Shown here: positions 1 through 10,600 of the stretch, piece after piece
Position numbering within the stretch: the stretch's first letter is position 1
Layout of the letters: each line of letters begins with the position of its first letter
From: Flavobacteriales bacterium
GTDB taxonomy: Bacteria > Bacteroidota > Bacteroidia > Flavobacteriales_D > Crocinitomicaceae
Assembly (NCBI GenBank): GCA_947475095.1
Contig: CANJLG010000004.1
Coordinates: 1-64,000 of the forward strand
Reading direction: 5' to 3'
DNA: 64,000 nt
Position numbers and translations under genes: made by a program
The notes under the pieces: generated by a model
Databases searched by the model: none
What the model saw: only the letters and a program-made list of their open reading frames with translations
What the model was told of the DNA's origin: nothing

Positions 1-172
1 CTATTGGGGCATCAAGGCTTTCCTTTTGTTCATACACCTTGTATCGGAGAATTACTAGTCGCTCATGTAATAAGTTTGTTTGCTCTACTAGAAAATCCAA
101 CTCTTCAATTGTTAGGTTACTTCCTTTAATGGCAGCAATGTTTTTTGAAATGGAATCAATAAGTGTTTTCAT
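1..172 (-). CDS. Conserved small hypothetical protein (partial, runs off the window start)
   Basis: Hand translation of the minus strand from the ATG at 172: MKTLIDSISKNIAAIKGSNLTIEELDFLVEQTNLLHERLVILRYKVYE...; resembles a short conserved Bacteroidetes protein. Not in the ORF track because it is truncated. Confidence 0.6.
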   Translation of the reverse strand, partial: MKTLIDSISKNIAAIKGSNLTIEELDFLVEQTNLLHERLVILRYKVYEQKESLDAPI

Positions 173-337
173 TTGGGGTATTTTATTTTTTTTTCAACAT
201 TTTATAGAAGTTAATAGCATTTTATCTTCTGAATAAAACTATTTAGCGTACTTAGATGTCAAAAGTAAAAAACCTATCGCTATCATTGTGATAAATTCAA
301 AAATTATTTAATATTATCGTTTAAAAGTAGAAATAAG

Positions 338-913
338 ATGTTTTTAGAACAATTTCCTGCAGAAGGCAAACAACATGGATGGATTGAAGTAATATGTGGT
401 TCGATGTTTTCAGGTAAAACAGAGGAACTGATTCGGCGCATAAAGAGAACCCAGTTTGCTAATCAAAGTTTATTATTGTTTAAGCCAGCTATTGACAATC
501 GTTACAGTGAGAATAATGTTGTGAGTCATCAAGGTAATGCCGTTAAAGCCAATCTCATTAATATGTCTTCTGAAATTTTAACGCTTTGGGACAATGAGAA
601 AGTTGTGGCAATCGATGAGGCCCAGTTTTTTGATGATGGTATTATTGATGTTTGCCATATTTTAGCATCAAAAGGAGCACGTGTTATCATAGCGGGTTTA
701 GATATGGATTATACCGGTAAGCCTTTCGGTCCGATGCCTCATTTACTTGCGATAGCTGAATATGTCACCAAAGTCCATGCTATTTGTCTTTCTTGTGGTA
801 ATTTAGCGCAATTCTCTCATCGTACAGCGAATGAACCGGGGCAAGTATTGGTGGGAGCAGTAGAAAAGTACCAGCCCTTATGTCGTTCTTGTTATAATGC
901 CTTAAGCACTTGA
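338..913 (+). CDS. tdk: Thymidine kinase
   Basis: IEVICGSMFSGKTEELIRR P-loop, AIDEAQFF, and Cys pairs CLSC / CRSC of type II TK. Confidence 0.95.
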   Translation: MFLEQFPAEGKQHGWIEVICGSMFSGKTEELIRRIKRTQFANQSLLLFKPAIDNRYSENNVVSHQGNAVKANLINMSSEILTLWDNEKVVAIDEAQFFDDGIIDVCHILASKGARVIIAGLDMDYTGKPFGPMPHLLAIAEYVTKVHAICLSCGNLAQFSHRTANEPGQVLVGAVEKYQPLCRSCYNALST

Positions 914-3213
914 ATCTAGCCATTGATTTACATACAATTATTGATTTAAGTAAGGGAGAAACCGTTGGCTTTGTCCCTAAAAAGCACCTCGTAAAAGCGC
1001 TTTCTATTGATACTAGAAAACTTGTTTCAGGAGAACATAGTGTTTTCTATGCTTTACAAGGTGAATTTAAGGATGGTCATGCTTTTATCCAAGATGCCTA
1101 CGATAAAGGTGTTCGCGCTTTTATTGTTTCAAGCCTCCCAAAGACACTATTAAAACAAGCCACTTACATTTTAGTCAAGAACACGCTTTATGCCTTACAA
1201 GCAATCGCAAAACATCACCGGGATCAATTTAATTACCCAATCGTTGCCATAACGGGTAGCGTAGGAAAGACCACCACAAAAGAATGGCTATATTACTTTC
1301 TAGCGACAAAATTTAGAGTCATTCGAAGTCCAAAAAGCTATAATTCTCAACTGGGCGTAGCACTTTCCTTATTAGAATTAAACCAGGACTGTGATATTGC
1401 TCTAATTGAAGTTGGTATTTCTGCTCCGGGAGAAATGGAGAGGCAGGAAAAACTCATTCGTCCTGATATTGGAATTTTAACGGCAATTGGCACAGCTCAC
1501 CTCGATAATTTTTCTGACGTTACGGAACTTTGTAAGGAAAAAATCCAGTTGTTTGCTCACGCTAAAAAAATATTTTTAGGCCCTGGATTAAATAATAGAG
1601 GCTGGTCATTTCTCAAAGGGGATCCTGTAGAACTTAGCGAATATACGAATGATATGCTTGAGCTTCCATTTGGCGATATCGCTAGTAAATCGGCTACTGC
1701 AATCGCTATTTCCGTAGCAACGTACCTGAAGGTGCCTGCGCAAAATATTAAGAAGACAATTCCTTTATTGCCGCGTTTAGCCATGCGTTTAGAAACCTAT
1801 GAAGGGGTTAATAACAACACAATAATTAATGATACCTACAATTTAGACCTCGATGCATTAAAGCACTCTCTGGAATTTCAAGTTTCGATTGCTAAAAATC
1901 GTCCCAGAGTACTAATTATCGGTCTGCATGATAAAAATACGAGCATTTTAGAAAAAATATACGCAATAACTCAACCGTTCCAATTAGATAAAATAGAAGT
2001 GGTTTATTTAAGTGAGGAGCCCTCTTTTACTATCGAAAACTCGGTTGTCTTGATAAAAGGAACTCGAAAAGCCAACATGCAAAAATGGGCTATGCAGCTA
2101 AAGCTAAAAAAGCATAAAACGCAAATTGAAATAAATTTATCGGCTTTAAGGCACAATTTGCTGCAGTACAAGGAACTCGTGGATAAAAACACAAAGATGT
2201 TGGTAATGGTTAAAGCCCAAGCGTATGGAAGTGGCCTCATTAAAACAGCTCAATTTATTGAGAAAATAGGAATTGATTATCTTGGAGTTGCTTATGCCGA
2301 TGAGGGTGTTGAACTACGAAAAGCGGGTGTGTTATTACCAATTTTGGTTATGAATGCAGAGGAAGAAGCATTCGACGATTGCATACAATATAAATTAGAA
2401 CCGTCAATCTATTCTTTCGAACAACTTGAAGCCTTACTTCATCATCTTATTGCTCAAAATAAAGAGGCATTTCCGATCCACTTGAAATTTGACACGGGTA
2501 TGAATAGACTTGGGTTTTCATCAACTGAAACTCGAAAATTGATCGATGTAATTCGTTCCCAACCTGAAATTTTGATTAAAAGCGTTTATTCTCATTTAGC
2601 TGAATCGGATAATCGAAAAGATCCCTCATTCACCTTACGTCAAATTGAAACCTTCACCCAGATTTGTAACCAGATCCAAAAAATGGTACCTACGCCATTC
2701 CTACGCCACATATTAAATTCGGAGGGGATCGTTAATTTTTCTTCAGACCAAACGACTATGGTTCGGATAGGCATCGGAGCATTCGGGATCAGTTCGAATG
2801 AGATTTGGCGTAAAAATTTAAGGCCTGTCATTGCTTGGAAAAGCACGATTTCACAACTAAAAACAGTAGAGAAAGGCGAAAGTATAGGCTACAATAGGTC
2901 TTTTGTGGCTCCCCAAAAAATAACAATTGCCATCATTCCGCTTGGATATGGCGATGGGTTTAGAAGAATATTAAGCAATGGGAAAGGGGGTGTTTTTATT
3001 CAAGGCGTATTTTGCCCAACGGTAGGAAATGTTTGCATGGATATGATTATGGTGGATGTAAGTCACCTCTCGGTTCAAGCAGGTGATGAGGTTGAAATCA
3101 TTGGTCAGCACCAAGGTATCGAGGCATTGTCAAGCTTAATGGAAACGATTCCTTATGAGCTCATGACAGGGATTTCACAGCGCGTGTATAGAAGTTATAT
3201 TAATGAGGAATAA
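910..3213 (+). CDS. Bifunctional MurF-like UDP-MurNAc-tripeptide ligase / alanine racemase fusion (TTG start, 4-bp overlap with tdk)
   Basis: N-terminal Mur ligase AITGSVGKTTTKEW and NDTYNLD; C-terminal alanine racemase MVKAQAYGSG, HLKFDTGMNRLGF, GYGDGFRR, VCMDMIMVDV. Confidence 0.92.
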   Translation: MNLAIDLHTIIDLSKGETVGFVPKKHLVKALSIDTRKLVSGEHSVFYALQGEFKDGHAFIQDAYDKGVRAFIVSSLPKTLLKQATYILVKNTLYALQAIAKHHRDQFNYPIVAITGSVGKTTTKEWLYYFLATKFRVIRSPKSYNSQLGVALSLLELNQDCDIALIEVGISAPGEMERQEKLIRPDIGILTAIGTAHLDNFSDVTELCKEKIQLFAHAKKIFLGPGLNNRGWSFLKGDPVELSEYTNDMLELPFGDIASKSATAIAISVATYLKVPAQNIKKTIPLLPRLAMRLETYEGVNNNTIINDTYNLDLDALKHSLEFQVSIAKNRPRVLIIGLHDKNTSILEKIYAITQPFQLDKIEVVYLSEEPSFTIENSVVLIKGTRKANMQKWAMQLKLKKHKTQIEINLSALRHNLLQYKELVDKNTKMLVMVKAQAYGSGLIKTAQFIEKIGIDYLGVAYADEGVELRKAGVLLPILVMNAEEEAFDDCIQYKLEPSIYSFEQLEALLHHLIAQNKEAFPIHLKFDTGMNRLGFSSTETRKLIDVIRSQPEILIKSVYSHLAESDNRKDPSFTLRQIETFTQICNQIQKMVPTPFLRHILNSEGIVNFSSDQTTMVRIGIGAFGISSNEIWRKNLRPVIAWKSTISQLKTVEKGESIGYNRSFVAPQKITIAIIPLGYGDGFRRILSNGKGGVFIQGVFCPTVGNVCMDMIMVDVSHLSVQAGDEVEIIGQHQGIEALSSLMETIPYELMTGISQRVYRSYINEE

Positions 3214-3265
3214 TTAGTTAGATTTGTTCCTAATGCCTTGGTTTACTCTTTAACTTTTAATTTTT

Positions 3266-4282
3266 ATGTCACCTAAAATTCAGGAAGAATTATTACAAGC
3301 AGTAAAACTGAAATTAAGCCCGGGTGAAACAATAGGTTTTGCACTGAGCGAAGTGCTGAGCGTTAGTCAAGATGCTGCGTATCGAAGATTAAGAAATGAA
3401 ACTTCCCTTACGATTGATGAGGTAAAAAAGCTATGTACGGTCTATAAAATCTCATTTGACGCCTTAATTAATCAAACGAAAGGAAATGCATTATTTACCT
3501 ATAACCCGCTAAATGAATATGATTTTAGTTTAGAATCATATTTGGAAGGAATCTTAAGTGCCTTTAATCGACTAAAGGCACTAGATGATCCTAAAATTAT
3601 ACTAACGATCAATAATATGCCCTTTTTACAATTGATTAATATCCCTCAATTGTTGCGGTTTAAACTTTTCTTTTGGGCGAAAACATATTTACAAATTCCA
3701 GAATATCAAAACATACCTTTTCGTCATGAGAAAGTTCCCGAAAAGGCTTTTGATTTGGGTATGAAGATCATTTCTTTATATAACAGTATTCCCTCTGTGG
3801 AAGTATATGACCCGGAATTAATGCGGGGATTTCTTCGCCAAATTTTATATTATTTTAATTCTAATATGTTCGAAGACCCAAGCTATGCCCTCTTTTTATG
3901 CGATAGAGCGCTACTGTTTTCGTCCCATTTAAAAGCCCAAGCAATATGCGGCAAGAAATTTATTTATGGTACTCAAGCACCAGCGCAAGGAAATCAATTC
4001 GATATGTTCCTAAATGAAACAATTAATACGGATGCAGCTTTCTATTTTGAAAGCAAACAGAACAATGGGCTATTTCTTACACACAATGTTATGAATTACC
4101 TACATACCAATGACAAGCAATATGTATCAGATACCAAGCAAGTATTGGATAAGCAAATTGCGAATTCTAGTTTGATCAGCGTTGTTAATGAAAAAGAGCG
4201 AAATCGATTCTTCTCCGATTTTGATAGAACCATTTTGAATTTCAGAAAGAAGATAGAAGCTGAAATAGAATTTAATAGCTAG
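3266..4282 (+). CDS. Helix-turn-helix protein with long uncharacterised C-terminal region (putative regulator)
   Basis: N-terminal HTH-like segment SEVLSVSQDAAYRRLRNETSLTIDEVKKLCTVYKIS; remainder alpha-helical, no recognised domain. Confidence 0.65.
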   Translation: MSPKIQEELLQAVKLKLSPGETIGFALSEVLSVSQDAAYRRLRNETSLTIDEVKKLCTVYKISFDALINQTKGNALFTYNPLNEYDFSLESYLEGILSAFNRLKALDDPKIILTINNMPFLQLINIPQLLRFKLFFWAKTYLQIPEYQNIPFRHEKVPEKAFDLGMKIISLYNSIPSVEVYDPELMRGFLRQILYYFNSNMFEDPSYALFLCDRALLFSSHLKAQAICGKKFIYGTQAPAQGNQFDMFLNETINTDAAFYFESKQNNGLFLTHNVMNYLHTNDKQYVSDTKQVLDKQIANSSLISVVNEKERNRFFSDFDRTILNFRKKIEAEIEFNS

Positions 4283-4332
4283 TTGCATTTTTCGCAAACA
4301 ACATTTTGTTAATTACTATAATCAGTTTTCTC
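4261..4332. repeat. Copy 1 of a ~70-bp imperfect direct repeat (tgaaatagaa...agttgcatttttcgcaaa...aatt...atcagtttt)
   Basis: By-eye alignment with 5281-5351; core agttgcatttttcgcaaa identical; copy 1 overlaps the 3' end of the 3266-4282 ORF. Confidence 0.65.
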
Positions 4333-4400
4333 AATTTAACAGGTTCGATACATTTACAAAAAGATATAAATATTAATCGTCCAAATCGTAACTGTTTATC

Positions 4401-5213
4401 ATGCCAACTAGTTTTTATCTCAATAAAACCGTTATAGTCACAGGCTCTTCGAGAGGCTTGGGCAAAGTAGTGGCCTATCAGGCATTACAAAGTGGAGGGA
4501 ATGTTATTTTACATGGCCGCGGTACGGAAGATGCTTTAGACGATTATTTTAAAGATCAAATAGCCAAGGGTAAGGCCTTTTACGTTAGTGGTGACGTTGA
4601 GCAAATGGAAACGGCGCAACAGTTAGTTTCGACTGCTATAGAACGCTTTGGCCGCTTGGATGTCTTGATTAACAACGCTGGAATTTCAAATAAAGGGGCC
4701 TTTTTAGAGTCAGCAATCAGCGTAGTTAATCAGGTAATTCAAACTAATTTAATGGCTGTTTTACAACTCACTCACCTCGCCCTCCCGCACATTGTTCAAT
4801 CTAAAGGCAGCATTTTATTTATTTCATCTTTAGCGGCCTTCGTTGGATTGCCAGGCTATATGCCTTATTCAGTCTCAAAAATGGCGCTAAGAGCAGTAAG
4901 TGAAAGCCTTAATATTGAGTTAAAAAGACAAGGGATTCATATTGGAATAATTTATTTTGGTTTTGTAGAAAATGACAACGAGAAATACACATTAAATCCA
5001 AGTGGCCACAAAGAAAAAGTTCCCCCTCGAAATAAACTCATCACCTTTACAAAAGAAGAGGCTGGATTTTGTATTGAAAAAGTATTAAGAAAGCGCCAAA
5101 AAAGGAAGACACCAGGGATAACAGGAAAGCTTTTTTATTGCCTTTCTAACTATGCTAGTTTTCTATTTTTTAAAATGCTTTCTCGCCAATATGAAAAACA
5201 ACAAGCCAATTGA
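4401..5213 (+). CDS. SDR-family oxidoreductase
   Basis: VTGSSRGLGKVVA, NNAGIS, YSVSKMALR active-site motif. Confidence 0.9.
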   Translation: MPTSFYLNKTVIVTGSSRGLGKVVAYQALQSGGNVILHGRGTEDALDDYFKDQIAKGKAFYVSGDVEQMETAQQLVSTAIERFGRLDVLINNAGISNKGAFLESAISVVNQVIQTNLMAVLQLTHLALPHIVQSKGSILFISSLAAFVGLPGYMPYSVSKMALRAVSESLNIELKRQGIHIGIIYFGFVENDNEKYTLNPSGHKEKVPPRNKLITFTKEEAGFCIEKVLRKRQKRKTPGITGKLFYCLSNYASFLFFKMLSRQYEKQQAN

Positions 5214-5280
5214 AGTATTTGGATAACTCTATCCTCTGTTTTTAGCAAACAAGTTTTTTAAGTTGCCTTCAAAAATGTCA

Positions 5281-5351
5281 TGAAATAGAACTTTATGACA
5301 GTTGCATTTTTCGCAAATAATAGTTCGCTAATTGCCAAAATCAGTTTTTTT
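5281..5351. repeat. Copy 2 of the ~70-bp imperfect direct repeat
   Basis: Same block order as 4261-4332, one 1-bp gap; lies upstream of the 5401 ORF. Confidence 0.65.
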
Positions 5352-5400
5352 GTGTAAAAAAGTAAGGCTACTTTTATACTTAAATTAAAAACCAAATCTT

Positions 5401-6198
5401 ATGAAATCAATTATAACCTTAGCTTTATTCTTCTTAGGTAGTTTTTGTGTTAATGCACAAGATGTAATGACATTAAAAAATGGTGCGCAAATGAATGTGT
5501 TCGTTTCGGAAGTTACTCCATCCCTTATTAAATTCAAAAAAACCACTGATGGGCCAATGTATTCTATGAATTTAGTAGAAGTAAAAAGTGTTGCATACCA
5601 CGATGGTTCAACAGAAACATTTGGTGCCGAGCCCAAAATTACCATTACAAAAAATGACAATTTAAAGGATGATCTTTTGGCGCCATCTAAACGATATGGC
5701 GGACCAAGAATCGGATTTACTTATTTAGGAGTGGGTACCTCAAGGGAAAAAATTGCAGAGGCATTTAATAGAGGAGACATAACACCATGGATATCTCAAT
5801 TCGGCTGGCAATTTGAAACGCGTATTTTTACCCTTGATGATGGGGCATGTGGTTTAGTAGAGTTTGTCCCTATGATTGGTGGCCTTGAACAAGGATTATT
5901 TCTTCCTAGCGCTTCTGGAATTCTTGGCTTTCGCACACGGTCGGGTATTGAGTTAGGTGTAGGCCCCTCTTTATCGCTTTCTGGAGTTGGCTTGGTAATG
6001 GCAGCTGGAGCTTCCTTTAAGATTGGGAAAGTTACCTTTCCAATTAATGTTGTGTTTTCTCCGAACATTACGAAAACGACAGCTGATAGTGATCAATATG
6101 ATCCTATTACAAACACTTATATTACTGTGCCAGGTGTAGAATCAAAGTCCGGATTTAGATTGAGCTTGGTGGTGGGCTTTAATTCACGGAAATTATAA
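5401..6198 (+). CDS. Secreted hypothetical protein
   Basis: Signal peptide MKSIITLALFFLGSFCVNAQ; repetitive beta-strand C-terminus. Confidence 0.7.
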   Translation: MKSIITLALFFLGSFCVNAQDVMTLKNGAQMNVFVSEVTPSLIKFKKTTDGPMYSMNLVEVKSVAYHDGSTETFGAEPKITITKNDNLKDDLLAPSKRYGGPRIGFTYLGVGTSREKIAEAFNRGDITPWISQFGWQFETRIFTLDDGACGLVEFVPMIGGLEQGLFLPSASGILGFRTRSGIELGVGPSLSLSGVGLVMAAGASFKIGKVTFPINVVFSPNITKTTADSDQYDPITNTYITVPGVESKSGFRLSLVVGFNSRKL

Positions 6199-6228
6199 TA
6201 TAAATTTTCCTGTTAATTTAATTAAAAA

Positions 6229-7005
6229 ATGAAAAACTTCCTTCTTTTCTGCTGCGTTTTTTCGTTAGCTCTTTGTTGTGTCGCACAAGACACACTGATT
6301 AGTGATAAGGGAGCGATTACGATTGCTAATATCGTAGCTCAAGATAGTGATTTTATTACTATTTCTTCGATCGATTCATCTAACAAAGAGCTTGTTCTAG
6401 TACCAAAGTCATCACTTATATTTATAAAATATACTTCTGGATTAACCGAACAATTTTATGTAAATGACACCATTATTAACAGTGAGGGCAGGGTTTTTCC
6501 TGTTAAAGTGCTAGAAGTAGATAACAATTCAATCACCTACTTTAATTATACTGGAAAAATTGCTGAGCCAGTCATTAGTTCCATGAGCACTTTATTATTG
6601 GTAAAATTGCATGATGGAACGAAAGTAGCATTAACTAAAACTACAGAAAAACCGAATGGAACTAAAGAAGAAGGCACAAGTTTCGATTATAATTTGGGCA
6701 TCAGCGATGCTAAAAATTACTATAAAACCAAACCGGAGGTAATTGTTGGTTCTGTCGTCATGGGAGCCACCTCGATTTTTATGGCCCCCATATTATTCGC
6801 TACAATCATTGCATGGACGCCACCAAAAAACTTACATTGCTTAGCTAATCCAAACGATGTGTTATTGGAAGCTAATACTCAATACTACAAGGGATTTAGA
6901 GACGGAGCCAAACGAAAAAAAACAGCTGTAGCAACGGCTTCTTATTTTTCGGGCTTGGGGGCTTTGGTTGGTTTTATTGGCGCAATGGTTTATTTTTTTT
7001 GGTAG
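6229..7005 (+). CDS. Secreted/membrane hypothetical protein, N-terminus related to the preceding ORF
   Basis: Signal peptide; SDKGAITIANIVAQDSDFITI / FIKYTSGLTEQF parallels LKNGAQMNVFVSEVTPSLIKF / SVAYHDGSTETF of 5401-6198; two C-terminal TM segments. Confidence 0.65.
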   Translation: MKNFLLFCCVFSLALCCVAQDTLISDKGAITIANIVAQDSDFITISSIDSSNKELVLVPKSSLIFIKYTSGLTEQFYVNDTIINSEGRVFPVKVLEVDNNSITYFNYTGKIAEPVISSMSTLLLVKLHDGTKVALTKTTEKPNGTKEEGTSFDYNLGISDAKNYYKTKPEVIVGSVVMGATSIFMAPILFATIIAWTPPKNLHCLANPNDVLLEANTQYYKGFRDGAKRKKTAVATASYFSGLGALVGFIGAMVYFFW

Positions 7006-7105
7006 TAAAGAGCAAACTTTTTAATCATGTCAAAATAGGGATACTTTTCTCTAATTTCAGCTATAATATGAATTAGATTCTCTAAATTTGTTCAAAACAT
7101 TAGAG

Positions 7106-7627
7106 ATGAACCCACGAGTAGAAAAAGCTTTAAATGATCAAATTCAAAAGGAGTCCTCCTCCTCTCAATATTACCTCGCTATGGCCTCATGGTCTGAAGC
7201 AAATGGCTTAGGTGGAACGGCAAAATTCATGTATGCCCATTCTGATGAGGAACGTTTCCATATGTTAAAATTGATAAAGTTCGTAAATGAGCGAGGCGGT
7301 CGTGCTGAAATTGCTGAAATTTCAATGCCCCCTAAAGAATTTAAAGACTTGAAAAATGTCTTTGAATCTTTGCTTGCTCACGAAATTCGAGTAACTGAAA
7401 GCATTAACAATTTAGTCGATATTTGCTTGCAGGAGAAAGATTACACCACCCATAATTTCGTCCAATGGTATGTTTCTGAACAACTAGAAGAAGAAGCTTT
7501 AGCACGAACAATGCTAGATAAACTTCGTCTTATCGGCGATAATCAGGGCGGCATGTACTTATTCGATAGGGATTTGGAAAACGCTTCTCAAGAAAAATCT
7601 CCTCCCACAAAGCAAACTGGAAATTAA
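7106..7627 (+). CDS. ftnA: Ferritin
   Basis: Non-haem ferritin: NDQIQKESSSSQYYLAMASW, SDEERFHMLK, QWYVSEQLEEEALA; start placed at MNPRVEKA. Confidence 0.92.
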   Translation: MNPRVEKALNDQIQKESSSSQYYLAMASWSEANGLGGTAKFMYAHSDEERFHMLKLIKFVNERGGRAEIAEISMPPKEFKDLKNVFESLLAHEIRVTESINNLVDICLQEKDYTTHNFVQWYVSEQLEEEALARTMLDKLRLIGDNQGGMYLFDRDLENASQEKSPPTKQTGN

Positions 7628-7630
7628 GGT

Positions 7631-10600
7631 ATGAAATGGGTGTTTTATTGCCTTTTCGCCCTTCAGTTATTATTCTTTACAGTAAATTGTAAGGCCCAAT
7701 CTGCTTATAAATTCATTAATTATACCGTAGCAAATGGCCTATCCCAAAGTAATGTAACCACTATACTTGAGGATAATTTACATGGTATTTGGATTGGCAC
7801 CCAAGAGGGGCTCAATCATTTCAACGGAACAGATTTTTTAGTATATAATAGAGGGAATACGAAGGCCATGACTAGTGCTTTCATTACTTCTTCAATTACA
7901 GCTAATAATGGTGATTTATGGTTTGGAACATCGAATGGATTACTTGGTCGAGATAATAAAACGGCAAGCTTCAAGTCCTATTTTAGAAAAAGTAATGAGT
8001 CAATATTTATTGAACAAATAAAGAAGGGTAAGGACGGATTATTGTGGATTTTAACACAAGAAAGTCAGTTGTTTTGCTTTAATAGTATAAAGAAGCAGTT
8101 TGTGTCGATTCCCTCCTTTGTGCCGCAAACAAGAATTAATTTTCTATATACGACCCCAGACGGATCTCTTGTACTTGGTCAAGAAAATAATGGCATCTAT
8201 TATTGCGACTTATTAAAAGGATCTAAGACTCATATTTCATTGCCAAATGTGGATGGTGAAAGGGCAGGAATGCTAAGCGTGGCTTGTTCTTACGACAACA
8301 ACAAAAAAATATTACTTTATTGTAATAACAATTTCTTTAGTTATGTAATAAAGACAAAAGTCTTAACGAAAGAATTTGACTTTCTAAAAAAAACAATAAC
8401 ATCTCCTGTTGTTTCTATGTTAAAAGTCAACGACTCTTGGTTATTCGCTTGTGATGGGCAGGGCCTATTTCAGGTTGGGGCAAAGGGTGATGTCAGCAAT
8501 AGTGCAGAAGATATTTTTCAAAAGAATACACTATTGAACAACATGATTAACTGCATGATAATTGACCGTTCTGGAGTTGGCTGGTTAGGTAGTGACAGAG
8601 GGCTTTCCAGCTTTAATCCCAGACAAAAGAGTTTTTTAGCAGTAGGTCCTAGTGATAAAAAAGAGAAAGGATTACCAAGTCAAAATGTATGGGCAATAAA
8701 TGAAAGCGTAAGGGGTGACTATACGTATATTGGGACAGATGTTGGAGTTACTCGAATAGGGAAAGCAAAGGGTGACTTTCAGCATTTCGAAAAAATTGGG
8801 GAGCAAGAAAATATTGGTGTTGGATCCGTATTGTGCATAGAGGTTTTGCCAAACGAAACGCTATTGTTAGGTTGCTTTGATGGATTTTATTCCCTAAACC
8901 CTAATGCTACACGCCCCGAGTATAAAAAAATAAAATTAAAACTAGGAGAGCAATCGAATGAGCATCAAAGAATTTATTCTATAGTAAAATATAGTAGCCA
9001 TGAGTATTTCTTAGGCACTAATTCTGGGGTATTATTATGGGATATAGAATCTGGAAAAACCAAAGATTTTATTCATGATCCCTTTGAAATTGATTCCACA
9101 ATTTCAAAAGGGATTTGCCGAACAATCTATCAGGATAAAAACAATAAATTTTGGTTCGCCACGACCAGTGGGGGCTTAAATTATTGGGATACAGATAGAT
9201 TAAAAATTATTCCCCACCCAATTAATGACATTATCTTCAGTTTGAGCAAGGATATGCTAACTTCTATCTGTCAAATTAATGACGATGAATATTTTATTGG
9301 AACCCATGGTTCTGGACTTTTAAAAGTTAATTTCTCCTCTAATAAAGTAGAGCTGTATTCTGATAAGAATGGATTACCAAACAATGTTATCTATGGGATA
9401 TTAAAAGCCACGGGTGATGTTATTTGGATGAGTACAAATAAAGGAATTTCTAAATTTAACTTTGTTACGAAAGAGATTAAAAACTATGATGAGTTAAACG
9501 GATTAATTTGCAATGAGTTTAATTCAAATGCTTATTTTAAGGCACGGAATGGAGCGTTTTTTTTTGGTGGAATTTATGGATTCAACTATTTTATCCCTTC
9601 CAGCATTCTAACGGAAAATCAACTGTGTGATGTAAAAATTACCTCTGTCGATATTGAGTCAAATAAATCCAATCCAACAGCCAGGAGCTTAACCCCTTAT
9701 CAACTTAACAATAATGGCGTCTTAGAATTGGATTATGATCAAAGGGGATTTACGATTAATTTCCAGCCGACTAACTTAATCTCACCAAAACTCATACAAT
9801 ATAAATATATTTTGATTGGTGATCAGATGTCTGACACGAATATAATTTCTAATTCAAATTCTGTTAGCTTCAATTCTTTGTCTTGGGGGGAGTATACCAT
9901 AAAAATATATGCCCGAATTGCTGATGGTGAATGGAGTAAAAATCCCGCAATTTTAAAAGTAAAAATAAACCCTCCATATTGGGCGACGATTCCTTTTTGG
10001 CTCCTCATTATTTTCTCTTTATCGATTATCATATATATAATAATGAGATTGCGGACTAATAATATAAGGCGAGAGAACATTAGATTGGAAATGAAAATTG
10101 CATTTAGGACACGTGAAATTTTAAAGCAAAAGCAGCAAATAGAAAGTCAAAACACGACGATAAATCAAGAAAAAAACAAAGTTCTCGAACAACAAAAATT
10201 ACTTTTTAAAGAAAAGGAGAAAACGGAAAAGTGGCTAAAAAACACCCTTCCGCTTCAAGTAGTAGAAGAGTTGAAAATACGGGGCAAAGTCTATGCAAGG
10301 GCTTATGAAAATGTCTCTGTTATGTTTACTGATGTTGTAGGGTTTACAAAAATTGCGGAATCAATGACTCCGACAAGCTTAGTTTCTAGGCTAGACATCA
10401 TTTTTCGTAGATTCGATACCATAGCACTCACAAATAATTTGGAAAAAATAAAAACAATTGGTGATGCCTACATGGCCGCCGGAGGCATTCCTGATATAAA
10501 TTCTACACACCCCATAGACGCTTGTCTTGCCGCTCTTCAAATTCAAGCATATATGAACGAATTAAAGAACGAAGCAATAGCGAATAAAAAAGACTATTGG

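Noticed and set aside
39-236. 65-aa plus-strand ORF at the window start
   Set aside because: Antisense to a better supported minus-strand coding frame starting at 172.
910-3213. MurF-Alr fusion as a novel architecture
   Set aside because: This fusion is well known in Bacteroidetes.
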